A stretch of DNA of 39,992 bases from Spirochaetaceae bacterium (GCA_002730875.1 PCBI01000008.1:1-39992), one strand, 5' to 3'; positions 8,142-17,365 are shown, counted from the stretch's first letter. Numbers and translations: made by a program. Notes: generated by a model from the letters alone, not told the origin.

Positions 8142-8866
8142 TAGCTATACTCTCTATAGTCTTTGTTTTCTTTTATGTATTCTCTTGGATCAAAGCCCAG
8201 ATTTCCATCTCTGTCAAGATATTCGAGAAGCAGAATGTAGAACCACATCAGTGTATCCTCGCCGGTCTCGATTACCTTGAACGCTCCCTGGTTCTCCCAG
8301 TCCTTGACTATGATCCCCTGCCCCAGCACACAGAGCAGATCGGTTTCACGGTTCAGGGCAATGTCCTTCTCCACCGCTATGTCCTCCAGGGCCTTCTTGT
8401 GCGACAGAAGGGGGATGGAGGACTTAAACGAAAGCAGAATGGAAAAACAGGGAACCAGGTCATTCTCGTCCAGTTCCGCATCCTGCGCATACAATGTCTT
8501 CACTGCTTCGGTAATCGAAGCATGGTTGTAGATATGCCTGGTCTCCAGATCGGTTTCCATGCTTCCAAAAGCAAAGATACGGTCGGCCAGCACATATCCA
8601 CCGGTTAAGTCCAGAAATCGCTTACACCATTTCTGGAAAATAATCAAGTCTACGGTGCGATTTAGAACATGTCGCTTACTTCTAACCTTGCCCATTCCCA
8701 GCGAGAAAGACGGAGGAAGCAGATCTCGGACGTATTCGTAGAACTCCTTGTAGATCCTCAGATCTTTTTCTTTGCCTGGAAGGGTGGCCGTTCCGCGGGC
8801 GGACAGCCTCTTATCCAGGGAACCTTTTAGTTCTTCGGTCTGGCGAGCAAAGTGTTCGGAAAACAT
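8141..8866 (-). CDS. Conserved-looking cytoplasmic protein, unknown function
   Basis: 241 aa, no signal peptide or membrane helix. The block NRTVDLIIF followed by GGYVLADRIFAFGSMETDL recalls the strand pattern of nuclease-fold DUF6602-like proteins. No E-x-K catalytic pair is visible, so I do not assign activity. The C-terminal part is helical and acidic. The gene is the second of the vWA/LysM operon, 20 nt after its upstream neighbour and overlapping the vWA start codon by one base, so its product probably works with the membrane proteins encoded next to it. Confidence 0.75.
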   Translation of the reverse strand: MFSEHFARQTEELKGSLDKRLSARGTATLPGKEKDLRIYKEFYEYVRDLLPPSFSLGMGKVRSKRHVLNRTVDLIIFQKWCKRFLDLTGGYVLADRIFAFGSMETDLETRHIYNHASITEAVKTLYAQDAELDENDLVPCFSILLSFKSSIPLLSHKKALEDIAVEKDIALNRETDLLCVLGQGIIVKDWENQGAFKVIETGEDTLMWFYILLLEYLDRDGNLGFDPREYIKENKDYREYS

Positions 8867-8886
8867 ACTCTAAACTTCGGCACCTC

Positions 8887-9831
8887 CTAAAACAGGTTCA
8901 GCACTTTGTTAATATCGTGCTTCATAAAAGCCTCAAACCTGGAGGAAGCTCCTTCATGGAGGTATTTCTGGAGCCGGCTCACGCCTTTGATCTGGGCGCC
9001 GGCCACCTGAAACATAATCACGCCGCCATGCTTTACCTTTCCCCATTTGAACAATGAGTTCAGATCCTGGATGAGTTCCCCTTCGTGATACACGATCACC
9101 TTGTTGCCTACATGCTTCGCCTCGTAGGATTCGATGATATTCTTCCAGGCTTCCACATTACCGTTGTGGAAAAGCTCGTTGGTAACCTGAACCGAATACT
9201 TCGGAGTAATATTTCGCTTTCCAGCCGGAGGCGCGGCTGCTGCCGGTCTCTGAGCCTGCTGCGGCGCAGCCTGCTCGGGCGCCGGTTTGGGCTCTGGCTT
9301 TGGCTCGGGGGCGCTGGTATCCACGAAGCCCGGTGCCTCTTCAGGTATCTTGCCGGAAAGAAGCATATAGAAGGCTTCCAGGGCCTTCTCCGCCGTATCA
9401 CGCTTTCCGTCCCTGGAACGGGCATAAGCCACTACCAGCTCATCCTTCTTGAGTTCCTGAACGGCCGCCCAGTGTTCTTCGCTGGCCGGATTTACCAGGA
9501 GCTGTCCCAGGGTAGGATGATAGTACACCACAGTAACCGACACTCCATTCCATCGGGAAAAAGAAGTGGTGAGCGGTACAAATGAAGAAACGCTCTCTTC
9601 CATATTCTTGCTCTTATACGGAAGGTTAAGCCTACTATTTAAGATTACGTTAACAATGGCTCCTACCTGGTTCTTCTGAACCTGGCCGGATTCCAGCATT
9701 CCGTTTAGATGATCAGCCAGATTTTCGCCTTTATCAATGGCTTCGATCAGGCCTGATACGCTTACCAGGTGACGCAGCACCTTGTTAAAGCTGGTACGCG
9801 TACTGAGAGAACTAAACAGTTTGGGATTCAT
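8887..9831 (-). CDS. Two-domain protein with Pro/Ala/Glu linker, unknown function
   Basis: 314 aa from the preferred start. The frame extends to ATG 9849, but AGGAGAT lies inside that extension 7 nt before ATG 9831, so 9831 is chosen. Residues 1 to about 165 form one domain. A Pro-, Glu-, Ala- and Gln-rich linker (about 168-205) follows. The C-terminal domain of about 105 residues contains PKYSVQVTNELFHNGNVEAW and FKWGKVKHGG and ends in a helical segment. I do not recognise the family, although the C-terminal domain looks strongly constrained. There is no signal peptide. It is the first gene of the four-gene operon running to 4278 and lies downstream of the cfpA-like gene and its terminator. 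Confidence 0.75.
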   Translation of the reverse strand: MNPKLFSSLSTRTSFNKVLRHLVSVSGLIEAIDKGENLADHLNGMLESGQVQKNQVGAIVNVILNSRLNLPYKSKNMEESVSSFVPLTTSFSRWNGVSVTVVYYHPTLGQLLVNPASEEHWAAVQELKKDELVVAYARSRDGKRDTAEKALEAFYMLLSGKIPEEAPGFVDTSAPEPKPEPKPAPEQAAPQQAQRPAAAAPPAGKRNITPKYSVQVTNELFHNGNVEAWKNIIESYEAKHVGNKVIVYHEGELIQDLNSLFKWGKVKHGGVIMFQVAGAQIKGVSRLQKYLHEGASSRFEAFMKHDINKVLNLF

Positions 9832-9931
9832 TCGCACATCTCCTTGCATGCGGGCTCAGCGACTCCGCTGGCCTCCATTTTGCATAAATCACAGATCCTT
9901 CAACCAAAAACGGACCTGGCAGTTCTAACTG

Positions 9932-9963
9932 ACAAAAAAAAGCCCGCATCGTAGGATGCGGGC
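9932..9963 (-). terminator. Rho-independent terminator of the cfpA-like gene
   Basis: On the minus strand a perfect 9-bp stem (GCCCGCATC at 9963-9955, loop CTAC, GATGCGGGC at 9950-9942) runs into a T8 tract at 9941-9934. It begins 23 nt past the stop at 9986. It would insulate the filament gene from the operon that starts at 9831. Confidence 0.9.
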
Positions 9964-9985
9964 CTTTTCCCGGAGGCTACGGGGC

Positions 9986-12037
9986 TTATAGTTCTTTCAG
10001 TCCCATGTCCTTGAGCTTATCCTCATAGGACTTTGGAGTCACGTCTGCTGAACCTTTAACTCCGCTGGAGCCTTCAGAAGAGCTCGATGGAGCGGGCGCT
10101 GAACCCGTGCCGGGAGTAGCTCCCCCCGCTGAAGGGGCTGCATACTGAGCTCCCGGATTCTCATCGTCGCCGCCATGATGGCCTTCGTCGCCACCGCTGG
10201 GGAGGCTGGCAAAAGACATCTCAGCATCGTCACGCACTGTGGATCGACGGCGCTTGAAGGTAGCGAATGCGGCATCCGCGAATCCTCGGGAAATCCCGTG
10301 CAGGAATTCGTTCAGAACGTTTGCCATTCCCTTCATCATGTACTGCTTTCTTTTGCTGGTGGCCATGTCCACGTCCAACAGCAGACCAGGTTGCAGGTGA
10401 TGAGGGTTAATCTCGTAGGTAAACTTGTGGAATTGGTTTTCCAGAATGTTCAACCGTTCGTCAACAACCACTCGCTCTACAGGGTTCTGATAACCATACA
10501 TATCCTGCAGTTTGTCCCGCAGGTAGCGGATCTTTTGTGCAGTGTTTCGGGTCTCCACCGTGTAGGTACGGTTGTTCTTCTCTACGAAGGTGTTGGTAGT
10601 GTCTCGGAAGTTCAGATGATCCCATTTCAGCTCATCTGGATCGGTGTTGAGCTCTTTACGCTCTTTGTTCCACTTCTTCGGCATTACGCTGTTGGCCAGG
10701 TCTTCGAAATCCACTACAGTTTTCTTTAGACCGAACCACTTGGATTTCTTCTGATCGTAGATCTGATGCACCACTTCCCAGGCAGCATCTACTTCCCGCA
10801 TGAATGCTCCCATACGAGTGTCATAGATACGCTTCAGCTCTCGGATCTGGCTTTGGTCGAAGTATACCAGACGAATCGCATAGCGCTCGTCCGGAAGCTG
10901 GGTTTCGTCTTCATCCTCGTATTCGCGGATGTAGCAATCCCGAGCGTTCTTCTTGTTGTCGCAAACCTGGTATCCCAGTTTGGAAGTATCCAGAATGGAA
11001 GTCAGGGTATTAACAGCGGTGTTGAAGCCACGGTTTCGGATGTTTTCGGAGTCGATAATCTCTTTGATTGCCTCTCGCATGTTCAGAGGATCGTAATCTT
11101 CTTGATCGATCTCTGCTCGCAGGCCTTCAATCTTATCGATGAATTTCTTGCCCAGCACCGTATAGCGACGGGAGTTGGGATCGGAAATATTGTCGTCAGT
11201 GAACTTGTCCACCAGCTTGATGCGCTCGAACATCACCTCGTTGTCGGTCAACTCGGCGCGTCCGCTATCCACGATCTCCTCTTTTAGAGCTTCAATCTCC
11301 CGGTCAATCAGCTCCATGATGTGATTGGCCAAGTTATCCTTCAGCAGATACTCTACAGTAGTCTGATAGTGAAAGATAGGACTGATTAGCTCGGAGTCCA
11401 GGATGTTGATGGAGAGTTTGATGTCCGTTACAGTCTTGGGCTTGTAGGCATTGTCTTTGAAAACGCATTTAACGATTGAATAGGCATTCTCACCTCGAAC
11501 GAAAGCGCCCACATCTGTCTTCTGGCGAAGAATAGAGTTGGTTTCGTTTTCCAGGTCGTTTACGCCCCGCTGGATGTGACCTTGCAGGTGACCATACATG
11601 TTCACGATGGATTTTTCAATCTCACCGGTGTTGAACTTGTCTGGACCAGCCAGTTTATCCAGCACTTCCACGATTTCGCGCGGAGTGTAACGTGCCAGGG
11701 ATCGCAACTCTTCTTTGTCGATGAAGTCACGAACCTTTTTTACCATTTCATCTTCAACCGTTACAGTATAACGATTAAACATGTTAACATAGGCCTGGTT
11801 TACATAGTTATAAACCTTGTCCTCGATACTCGCCATGATATCCACATCTTTCAGGACCTCAGGCGGAAGCTTAGTCTGTACAAACCCTTTTACTCGATTA
11901 GCAGCATCATCGATAATCTTCTTTGATTCTGCGATCTTATTTCGACCTTCCCAAACAAGCGAGGTACGCGACGTCACCGCACTGGGAACTGTTGGGTCGA
12001 TTTTATTTGGACTCTTTGGGAACTGCCCCATTGCCAT
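9986..12037 (-). CDS. cfpA: Probable cytoplasmic filament protein CfpA
   Basis: 683 aa from ATG 12037, very close to the roughly 680 residues of treponemal CfpA, the subunit of the spirochaete cytoplasmic filament ribbon. I match it by size, by its acidic helix-rich composition and by the remembered look of the C-terminal block (HKFTYEINPHHLQPGLLLDV, then GMANVLNEFLHG and FKRRRSTVRD); I could not align it. A low-complexity Gly/Ser/Ala/Pro tail (about 612-665) ends in a short conserved-looking helix. There is no signal peptide or membrane segment. The frame opens at TTG 12052, but GGAGG sits 5 nt before ATG 12037, which decides the start. It is a single gene with its own promoter and a strong terminator, as expected for an abundant structural protein. 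Confidence 0.65.
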   Translation of the reverse strand: MAMGQFPKSPNKIDPTVPSAVTSRTSLVWEGRNKIAESKKIIDDAANRVKGFVQTKLPPEVLKDVDIMASIEDKVYNYVNQAYVNMFNRYTVTVEDEMVKKVRDFIDKEELRSLARYTPREIVEVLDKLAGPDKFNTGEIEKSIVNMYGHLQGHIQRGVNDLENETNSILRQKTDVGAFVRGENAYSIVKCVFKDNAYKPKTVTDIKLSINILDSELISPIFHYQTTVEYLLKDNLANHIMELIDREIEALKEEIVDSGRAELTDNEVMFERIKLVDKFTDDNISDPNSRRYTVLGKKFIDKIEGLRAEIDQEDYDPLNMREAIKEIIDSENIRNRGFNTAVNTLTSILDTSKLGYQVCDNKKNARDCYIREYEDEDETQLPDERYAIRLVYFDQSQIRELKRIYDTRMGAFMREVDAAWEVVHQIYDQKKSKWFGLKKTVVDFEDLANSVMPKKWNKERKELNTDPDELKWDHLNFRDTTNTFVEKNNRTYTVETRNTAQKIRYLRDKLQDMYGYQNPVERVVVDERLNILENQFHKFTYEINPHHLQPGLLLDVDMATSKRKQYMMKGMANVLNEFLHGISRGFADAAFATFKRRRSTVRDDAEMSFASLPSGGDEGHHGGDDENPGAQYAAPSAGGATPGTGSAPAPSSSSEGSSGVKGSADVTPKSYEDKLKDMGLKEL

Positions 12038-12098
12038 ATTTTCCTCCATCAAGGTATAACAGGTGGAAACGGGTTCACCCGGTTTTCTGTTTTATCGG

Positions 12099-12127
12099 AT
12101 AATGGGCTGTGCCGCTTTTCTTTTCAA
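12099..12127 (-). promoter_or_regulatory. Candidate sigma-70-type promoter of the cfpA-like gene
   Basis: On the minus strand TTGAAA (12127-12122) is separated by 17 nt from CATTAT (12104-12099). The leader to ATG 12037 is about 55 nt and includes the strong GGAGG site. The -35 matches 5 of 6 consensus bases and the -10 matches 4 of 6. This is read from sequence only. Confidence 0.4.
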
Positions 12128-12165
12128 GAAAAAAAAGAATTTTTGACGCTTTTGCTTGCCGTTCC

Positions 12166-12199
12166 GGGACATAAGCTCCGCTTTATCGGAAGCTGTCCC
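12166..12199. other. Imperfect long hairpin upstream of the filament gene
   Basis: GGGAC at 12166-12170 pairs with GTCCC at 12195-12199, and inside it AGCT-CCG pairs with CGG-AAGCT around a CTTTAT loop, with small bulges. No T run follows on either strand. It lies between the end of the PBP gene and the filament promoter and may end PBP transcription or be a stability element. The rest of 12053-12321 holds no convincing gene. Confidence 0.45.
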
Positions 12200-12321
12200 A
12201 CGATCAGGTTACTTCCAGGGTATGCGAAAGGCAACATCGCCGCTATCCAGGGTAAAATCAGTTACTACAGGTAAGACCTCTTTCCACTGTTCAATTTTTT
12301 AGATTAATAAACTCATCCTTC

Positions 12322-15054
12322 TTAGAAGTCGTCTTCATTCAGGACGGGTTCAGTTGTTTCCGGTAGAATAACCGGAGTGGTACTATCCACCGAATGCGCA
12401 TCACAGGGCTCATTCGGGACAGTACCTTGAATAAAGTACTCTGTTATCGTTCTTGGGCAACGGGCAAGGGGCCGCTTGCCGGAGGTTTCACACACCGTCG
12501 CTTGCACCACACCTTCCGGAGGTCCAGGGAAAGACATTACTTCCTCTCCCTGCAAAGCACGGTTCATGTATCGACCCCATACAGGCGCTGCCATTCCGCC
12601 CCCGGTGCCTGAACGACCCAGGCTAATGTTTCTATCGTAACCGATATAGATGGCAGTTACAAGATTGGGCGTATAGCCCACGAACCAGGCATTGGTGGAA
12701 CGATCCGTTGTGCCCGTCTTTCCCGCCGCCTGCCGGCCATACAAACGGGCCGCAGTGCCGGTTCCTTCCTGAACTACATCCTGCAACAATGAAGTAACAA
12801 TGAATACCGTGGATTCCAGAAGGATTCGTTCCTTTTTTTGATCTTCGGGTTTGGTTTCATAGATTATGCTCCCTTCCCGGTCTTCAATTCTCTGAATCAG
12901 ATAGGGTTCAATTCTATAACCGCCGGAAGCAAACACAGCGTAGGCGCTGGCCATTTGGAGCGGTGTCATCTCTTTACTGCCCAGGGCCAGAGTGGCATTC
13001 CTGGGAAACTGATCTTCGGCAATACCGGTAATGGCTGCGATCCCGGGCAGAAGCCTGGCCGGCTGCATGTAAGTAAATGCCTGAATAGCCCAGGTGTTGC
13101 GACTTTGAACCAGGGCCGGTCGCATACGGATCGGGCCCATATAGGAGCCGCTATAGTTTTCGGGAGAGTATTCGGATAGATCCGCGCTTAACCAGTGCTG
13201 GGGCGAATCGTCCAGCACCGTGCTGGCGGTCAGGGACCTTTCCGAGCCAGGGTTTCGGCCGGTGTAGTCCAGACCTGCCGCATAAACGATGGGCTTGAAG
13301 GAGCTACCGGGCTGACGCAGGGCCGAATCAAAACGCAGCAACTGGTTCCTGGACTCAAAGCCTGTTCCTCCGACCACCGCTGTGATGGCGCCGGTTTGCG
13401 GCCGCAGGCTGATCAATGCGCCCTGGATTCCCTTATCGTCATCGTCGTTGCTTTCATTGGAAGAACGCAGTTCCTCTTCAAAGGCCCTGGCGGCATTTTC
13501 GCCTCCGGCCAGCAGGTTCAATAAGGTAAAATCGTTTCGCCAGTTTCGAGCAAGCTCCAGAGAAAAATCCCGCTGCGCCTGGGTCCGTTTAACTGCATAG
13601 TCCGGTAGACCGAAGAGCTCCCGCACCAGAGGCATGAAATCGCCGGCCTCCCGGTCGAAAACCTCATAGCGTGTAAAGGGAGCTCTACGGGGCCGTTCGT
13701 TCAGGTTCTTGAGCCAGGAAATCATTTGATCTTCGGCGGCCTGCTGATGCTGCACATTTATGGTAGAATAGATCCGATAACCGCCGGTATAAATCTTACG
13801 ACGTAGACGACTGGAAAGCTGATCCAGTACATAAGCGGTGGCGTAGGGAAACCGATTGGTGCGTACACCGAAATAGTTCTCGTCCGGATAGCGATTAAAA
13901 AGCGACGGATAATACTGCTCGGCCAGATAGTTATGAGCTTCGGTAGCGTCCTCGGGAGTGATCATTCCGGTCTCGATCAATCGCTGAAACACCACGCGGA
14001 TCTTTTTGGCCGAATCCGACGGATATTTGAGCGGACTTAAATCGTTGGGTCGGGTTGTGAGCGAAGACAACACCGCTACCTCTCCCCAATTCAGATCCCG
14101 GAAGTCTTTGTCGAAATAGAACTGACTGGCGGCCTGAACGCCATTGGTGCCGTGTCCCAGGGGCACCTCGTTAAAATAAAGCTCCAGGATTTCATGTTTG
14201 GGATGGCGCATCTCCAGAAAGAGAGCCAGGCTTGCTTCCCGGGCCTTTCTTACAATGCTTCTTTCCCGACTGAGATAGCGGAGACGCGCTACCTGCTGTG
14301 TAATCGTGGAAGCGCCTTCGCGAATCCCACCCGCCAGGAAGTTCACAACAGCGGCCCTGGCGATTCCATAAAGATCCAGGCCCCAGTGCTCCTCGAAGTT
14401 GTTATCTTCGGTGGCGATGAAGGCCCGGGCCACCGGTAGTTGCAGGTCTTCTTCACTTAGAGTTATAATCTCGCGTCCGGAATCGCTACGGACATAGCGA
14501 GCGATGAGCTCCGGCTTCCCGTCCAGCCCCACTCCATAAAGCGAGGAGGGTTCATCATAGCCGGCATCGTACCAGACAAGGAATGGATCGGCAAATGTAA
14601 ATGTAATGCAGAATATGATACCGGCGCCCACGGAACCGGTGAAGGCCACGGCTCGTAGCAGGGAGCCACGAATCCATTTCTCCAGGCGTCCGCCCACGGA
14701 GAAAAAGAACACCCGGCTAAACAGCGCCACTCCTTCCGGAGGATCGAATACCGTCTTTCTGTATTGCTCGATGGACTGAGAAGCTGTAGTATCTCGGGAA
14801 CCGCCGGTGCTCTTCTTTTTCGATGCAGGAGATCCGGTCTTCTTTGTCGAGGTCCGGGCCGTTTTCCCGGCGGGCAACGCACTACCTGTTGCGGTTTTTT
14901 TTGCTGCGGATTTCTTCGTCGGCTTCTTTCCGGTACCGGAACCCGCCGATCCCGGGGAAGATTTCTTTGAAGAAGGGCTGGCGGCCGCTTTCTTTTTGGA
15001 GGTTTTCCCGGTTCTCTTTTGGGCAGACGTGTCTTCGGATTCCTTACGGGCCAT
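12322..15054 (-). CDS. Class A penicillin-binding protein (PBP1A type)
   Basis: Bifunctional peptidoglycan synthase: a GT51 glycosyltransferase polymerises lipid II and a transpeptidase cross-links the strands. The cytoplasmic tail (1 to about 95) is very rich in Lys, Ser, Thr and Ala. A membrane anchor lies about 132-156. The GT51 domain (about 195-375) has EDNNFEEHWGLD with catalytic Glu216 and GASTITQQ 248-255. The transpeptidase (about 545-830) has Ser584-SF-Lys587, SRN 651-653 and KTG 779-781. A Cys-containing C-terminal segment (855-884) follows. At 910 aa it is somewhat longer than usual because of the basic tail. It is the last gene of an operon with a flippase, a GlpX-type phosphatase and a lipoprotein, 29 nt after the flippase stop. 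Confidence 0.95.
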   Translation of the reverse strand: MARKESEDTSAQKRTGKTSKKKAAASPSSKKSSPGSAGSGTGKKPTKKSAAKKTATGSALPAGKTARTSTKKTGSPASKKKSTGGSRDTTASQSIEQYRKTVFDPPEGVALFSRVFFFSVGGRLEKWIRGSLLRAVAFTGSVGAGIIFCITFTFADPFLVWYDAGYDEPSSLYGVGLDGKPELIARYVRSDSGREIITLSEEDLQLPVARAFIATEDNNFEEHWGLDLYGIARAAVVNFLAGGIREGASTITQQVARLRYLSRERSIVRKAREASLALFLEMRHPKHEILELYFNEVPLGHGTNGVQAASQFYFDKDFRDLNWGEVAVLSSLTTRPNDLSPLKYPSDSAKKIRVVFQRLIETGMITPEDATEAHNYLAEQYYPSLFNRYPDENYFGVRTNRFPYATAYVLDQLSSRLRRKIYTGGYRIYSTINVQHQQAAEDQMISWLKNLNERPRRAPFTRYEVFDREAGDFMPLVRELFGLPDYAVKRTQAQRDFSLELARNWRNDFTLLNLLAGGENAARAFEEELRSSNESNDDDDKGIQGALISLRPQTGAITAVVGGTGFESRNQLLRFDSALRQPGSSFKPIVYAAGLDYTGRNPGSERSLTASTVLDDSPQHWLSADLSEYSPENYSGSYMGPIRMRPALVQSRNTWAIQAFTYMQPARLLPGIAAITGIAEDQFPRNATLALGSKEMTPLQMASAYAVFASGGYRIEPYLIQRIEDREGSIIYETKPEDQKKERILLESTVFIVTSLLQDVVQEGTGTAARLYGRQAAGKTGTTDRSTNAWFVGYTPNLVTAIYIGYDRNISLGRSGTGGGMAAPVWGRYMNRALQGEEVMSFPGPPEGVVQATVCETSGKRPLARCPRTITEYFIQGTVPNEPCDAHSVDSTTPVILPETTEPVLNEDDF

Positions 15055-15083
15055 GCGTGGTCAGAAAGCGGCGGGGCATCGCA

Positions 15084-16421
15084 TTATTCAACTAGCTTTC
15101 GTTTCTGGAATGAGGGAAACACTCCGGTCTGGAAGTATCTATAGAACAGAATCAGAAGAAAAATCCAGCCCGGGGTCTGGGAGATCAGCGAAGCCCAGGC
15201 AGCGCCATGGATACCATACAGAGGAATCAGAATTGAGTTAAACAGAATGCCGGATGCCATCCGAATGCCTGCTTCAATGCCGACAATGATGGGCCGGTCC
15301 AGGGCCAGAAGAGCGGTGCCCAGAGGAGCAAAAATCAGGCGCAAGAGAAAGCCGGGGTACAGAATCCAGAATACCGAAATGGATCGAACGTATTCCTCGC
15401 CATACCAGAAAGGAAGAAACCAGGCAAAGATCCAGAATCCGGGCAACAATGCCAAGAGGCCGGGAAGCAAATAGGCATAGATCTTCTTGAAATTCTGCGC
15501 ATACTGGCTGGCGGATTCCAGAACGCTAAACCGAGGCAGTATTACGCTTTGCATCGTTGCCAGTAGAATCAGAAATCCCTGCATCGGGATTCGCGCCGCA
15601 TGAAAGAAAGCCGCATCAGCTCTCTGGCCAAGGAGTAACACTTCCATCCAATCGCTCAATATTGAGAAGAAGCTTGCTGCAATGAGCCAGCGGTTATAGG
15701 AGAAGAGTCTTCGAATCCAATGGAATCGTTCATCCGCCGGGGCGGATCTTTCGAAGAAGGAAGCCGGAAAAATGGCAAAGAAAATGGCCACGGAAATATA
15801 CGGGCCGGCCAGAAAACTAAACAATGCCTGCTGGATGGTAAGGTGGCCGGAGTCCCCGAAGTAGAAGAGCGTAAGCAGGGTTAATCGCACAATCCCGGTA
15901 GAAGGAATCCAGTAAACAAGCTGATTGTACTTCTGATGGGCCACAAGTATGGCGTCCAAAAAGGAAAAGATGCTCATTCCGAAACCGGAAAGCAGAACCA
16001 TAAGGAGTATGGTGAGATGATCGGGAGAATGAGGCAGCCCCAGGGGGCCGCCGAGGATGGGGAAAAAACCCGCAGTGGCCCAGGAAGCGATGAGCACAAA
16101 TGCTATCAGAAATGCGTAGAACTTCAGGGAAAGGGAGGCCCTTAGTATAGAAGAAACCTCGGTGCTATTGCCATGATGCAGGCTTCGGGAAAGATATCGG
16201 ATGAGCGAGTATTGCAGGCCGGCTTCGGTGATGGCCTGGATCACGGTCACCTGGGCCACAAACTGCCCGTAGATGCCGTGCTCTTCCACAATAAGCAATT
16301 TCCCCACTACCAGGGAAAAAACCAGTGAGCTAAAGGAGTGAAAAGATCGGGACAGAAATAGACCGGCGATCTTGCTCAATCGCCTGCCCTGCCCTATTAC
16401 TGAAATTGCCCGTTGAAACAT
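15084..16421 (-). CDS. Polysaccharide/oligosaccharide flippase (MOP superfamily)
   Basis: 445 aa with about twelve to fourteen hydrophobic helices and the loop pattern of Wzx-like flippases, which move undecaprenyl-linked sugars across the inner membrane. The N-terminal part (SRSFHSFSSLVFSLVVGKLL, then HGIYGQF) is typical of polysaccharide biosynthesis transporters. The repeated short loops with Arg and Tyr between helix pairs also fit. The substrate cannot be read from the sequence; O-antigen or another surface glycan is plausible, and lipid II is possible given the PBP gene next to it. The start overlaps the end of the GlpX-like gene by 25 nt. Confidence 0.85.
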   Translation of the reverse strand: MFQRAISVIGQGRRLSKIAGLFLSRSFHSFSSLVFSLVVGKLLIVEEHGIYGQFVAQVTVIQAITEAGLQYSLIRYLSRSLHHGNSTEVSSILRASLSLKFYAFLIAFVLIASWATAGFFPILGGPLGLPHSPDHLTILLMVLLSGFGMSIFSFLDAILVAHQKYNQLVYWIPSTGIVRLTLLTLFYFGDSGHLTIQQALFSFLAGPYISVAIFFAIFPASFFERSAPADERFHWIRRLFSYNRWLIAASFFSILSDWMEVLLLGQRADAAFFHAARIPMQGFLILLATMQSVILPRFSVLESASQYAQNFKKIYAYLLPGLLALLPGFWIFAWFLPFWYGEEYVRSISVFWILYPGFLLRLIFAPLGTALLALDRPIIVGIEAGIRMASGILFNSILIPLYGIHGAAWASLISQTPGWIFLLILFYRYFQTGVFPSFQKRKLVE

Positions 16422-17353
16422 TCCAGTTCCAGCTTTTCGCCCAGAGCCCAGATCACTGTCGTCGTAGTGTGGTCTACCTGACCGGCGTTGTATCCCCGGC
16501 GCACGCCCCGTAACCAGGTGGAATCGTGCAATCCTGTCATGACGAGCACGCCCCTACCGGCAATCCATTGGTCTCCGCGAAGCACCTGGCCCAGAACGCC
16601 CAGCTCCCGGGCTTCCTCCTCGGTCTTCTCGTTGTGGGGATCGATCCTGCCGTAGAAGCGGTAACCGTTGGCCCGGGAAAGAAATCCGAGCACCAGGCCT
16701 TCCGGTGCGCCAAAGGATCCCCAGAGCAGATGATAGCGACTTTGCGGGCGGGCAAAAATATCGCAGGCCGCCGAAATAGAGCCGGACTCAATCAGGGCTA
16801 CCGAAGCCCCGGCGGAACGGATATCTTCTATTAGATGTTCGTGACGGGAGCGGTTTTGAACGATTACGGTAAGGTCCTGCACCGGAACCTTGAGGCTCTC
16901 AGAGACACGTTTCAGTACCTCTTTGCGTTCCATGTCAAAGACCCCCGGGCCAGGGTCCGCATCCAGCGGAAGCAGGATCTGTTCCATGTAAGTGCCGGGC
17001 ACATGAATCACGGAGCCCTTTTCCGCCGCCAGGATGACGGTCATGGAATCGGGCAGGCCTTTCGCAAAATTGCTGGTACATTCCAGAGGATCGACGATCA
17101 AGTCCAGGGCTTCGCCCCCGGAACCCAGAACCTCGCCAGAATAAAGCATGGGAGCTTCGTCCTTTTCCCCTTCGCCGATTACAACGGTCATTTCATAGGG
17201 AAGCCTATTTAACCCGCTGCGCATTGCCTCCACGCAGATATGATCGGCCTTGTTTTTCTGATTCTTTCCCGAAAGGGATATTACAGCCCGGGCCACCGCA
17301 TCCGTGACTCCGGCCAATTGCCTTCCTCGCTCGATCCAGATTTTGTCTGGCAT
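16397..17353 (-). CDS. glpX: GlpX-family class II fructose-1,6-bisphosphatase-like protein
   Basis: 318 aa, normal length for GlpX, which hydrolyses fructose-1,6-bisphosphate in gluconeogenesis. Metal-site motifs are present: KADHICVEAMR (Asp37), GEGEKDEAPMLY 60-71, VDPLECT 87-93 and APEG 216-219. Three family signatures differ: EGT reads ECT, the usual DGDV of the substrate loop reads SGSI (190-193), and GIGGAPEG reads GSFGAPEG. The metal ligands are therefore kept but the sugar-phosphate pocket is altered, so the substrate may not be fructose bisphosphate. It lies 12 nt after the lipoprotein gene and overlaps the flippase gene, in an envelope operon. Confidence 0.8.
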   Translation of the reverse strand: MPDKIWIERGRQLAGVTDAVARAVISLSGKNQKNKADHICVEAMRSGLNRLPYEMTVVIGEGEKDEAPMLYSGEVLGSGGEALDLIVDPLECTSNFAKGLPDSMTVILAAEKGSVIHVPGTYMEQILLPLDADPGPGVFDMERKEVLKRVSESLKVPVQDLTVIVQNRSRHEHLIEDIRSAGASVALIESGSISAACDIFARPQSRYHLLWGSFGAPEGLVLGFLSRANGYRFYGRIDPHNEKTEEEARELGVLGQVLRGDQWIAGRGVLVMTGLHDSTWLRGVRRGYNAGQVDHTTTTVIWALGEKLELECFNGQFQ

Positions 17354-17365
17354 GCTTGCCCCCGA

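Noticed and set aside
12166..12199. Hairpin considered as a riboswitch or terminator
   Set aside because: No T run and no known riboswitch core; it lies upstream of the probable promoter rather than in the leader, so it is listed only as a hairpin.
12207..12296. Minus-strand open stretch after the PBP gene (KIEQWKEVLPVV, then TDFTLDSGDVAFRIPWK)
   Set aside because: The product looks oddly protein-like, but there is no start codon. An in-frame stop separates it from ATG 12311, giving only five codons before the stop. The opposite strand also looks open here, so chance is likely.
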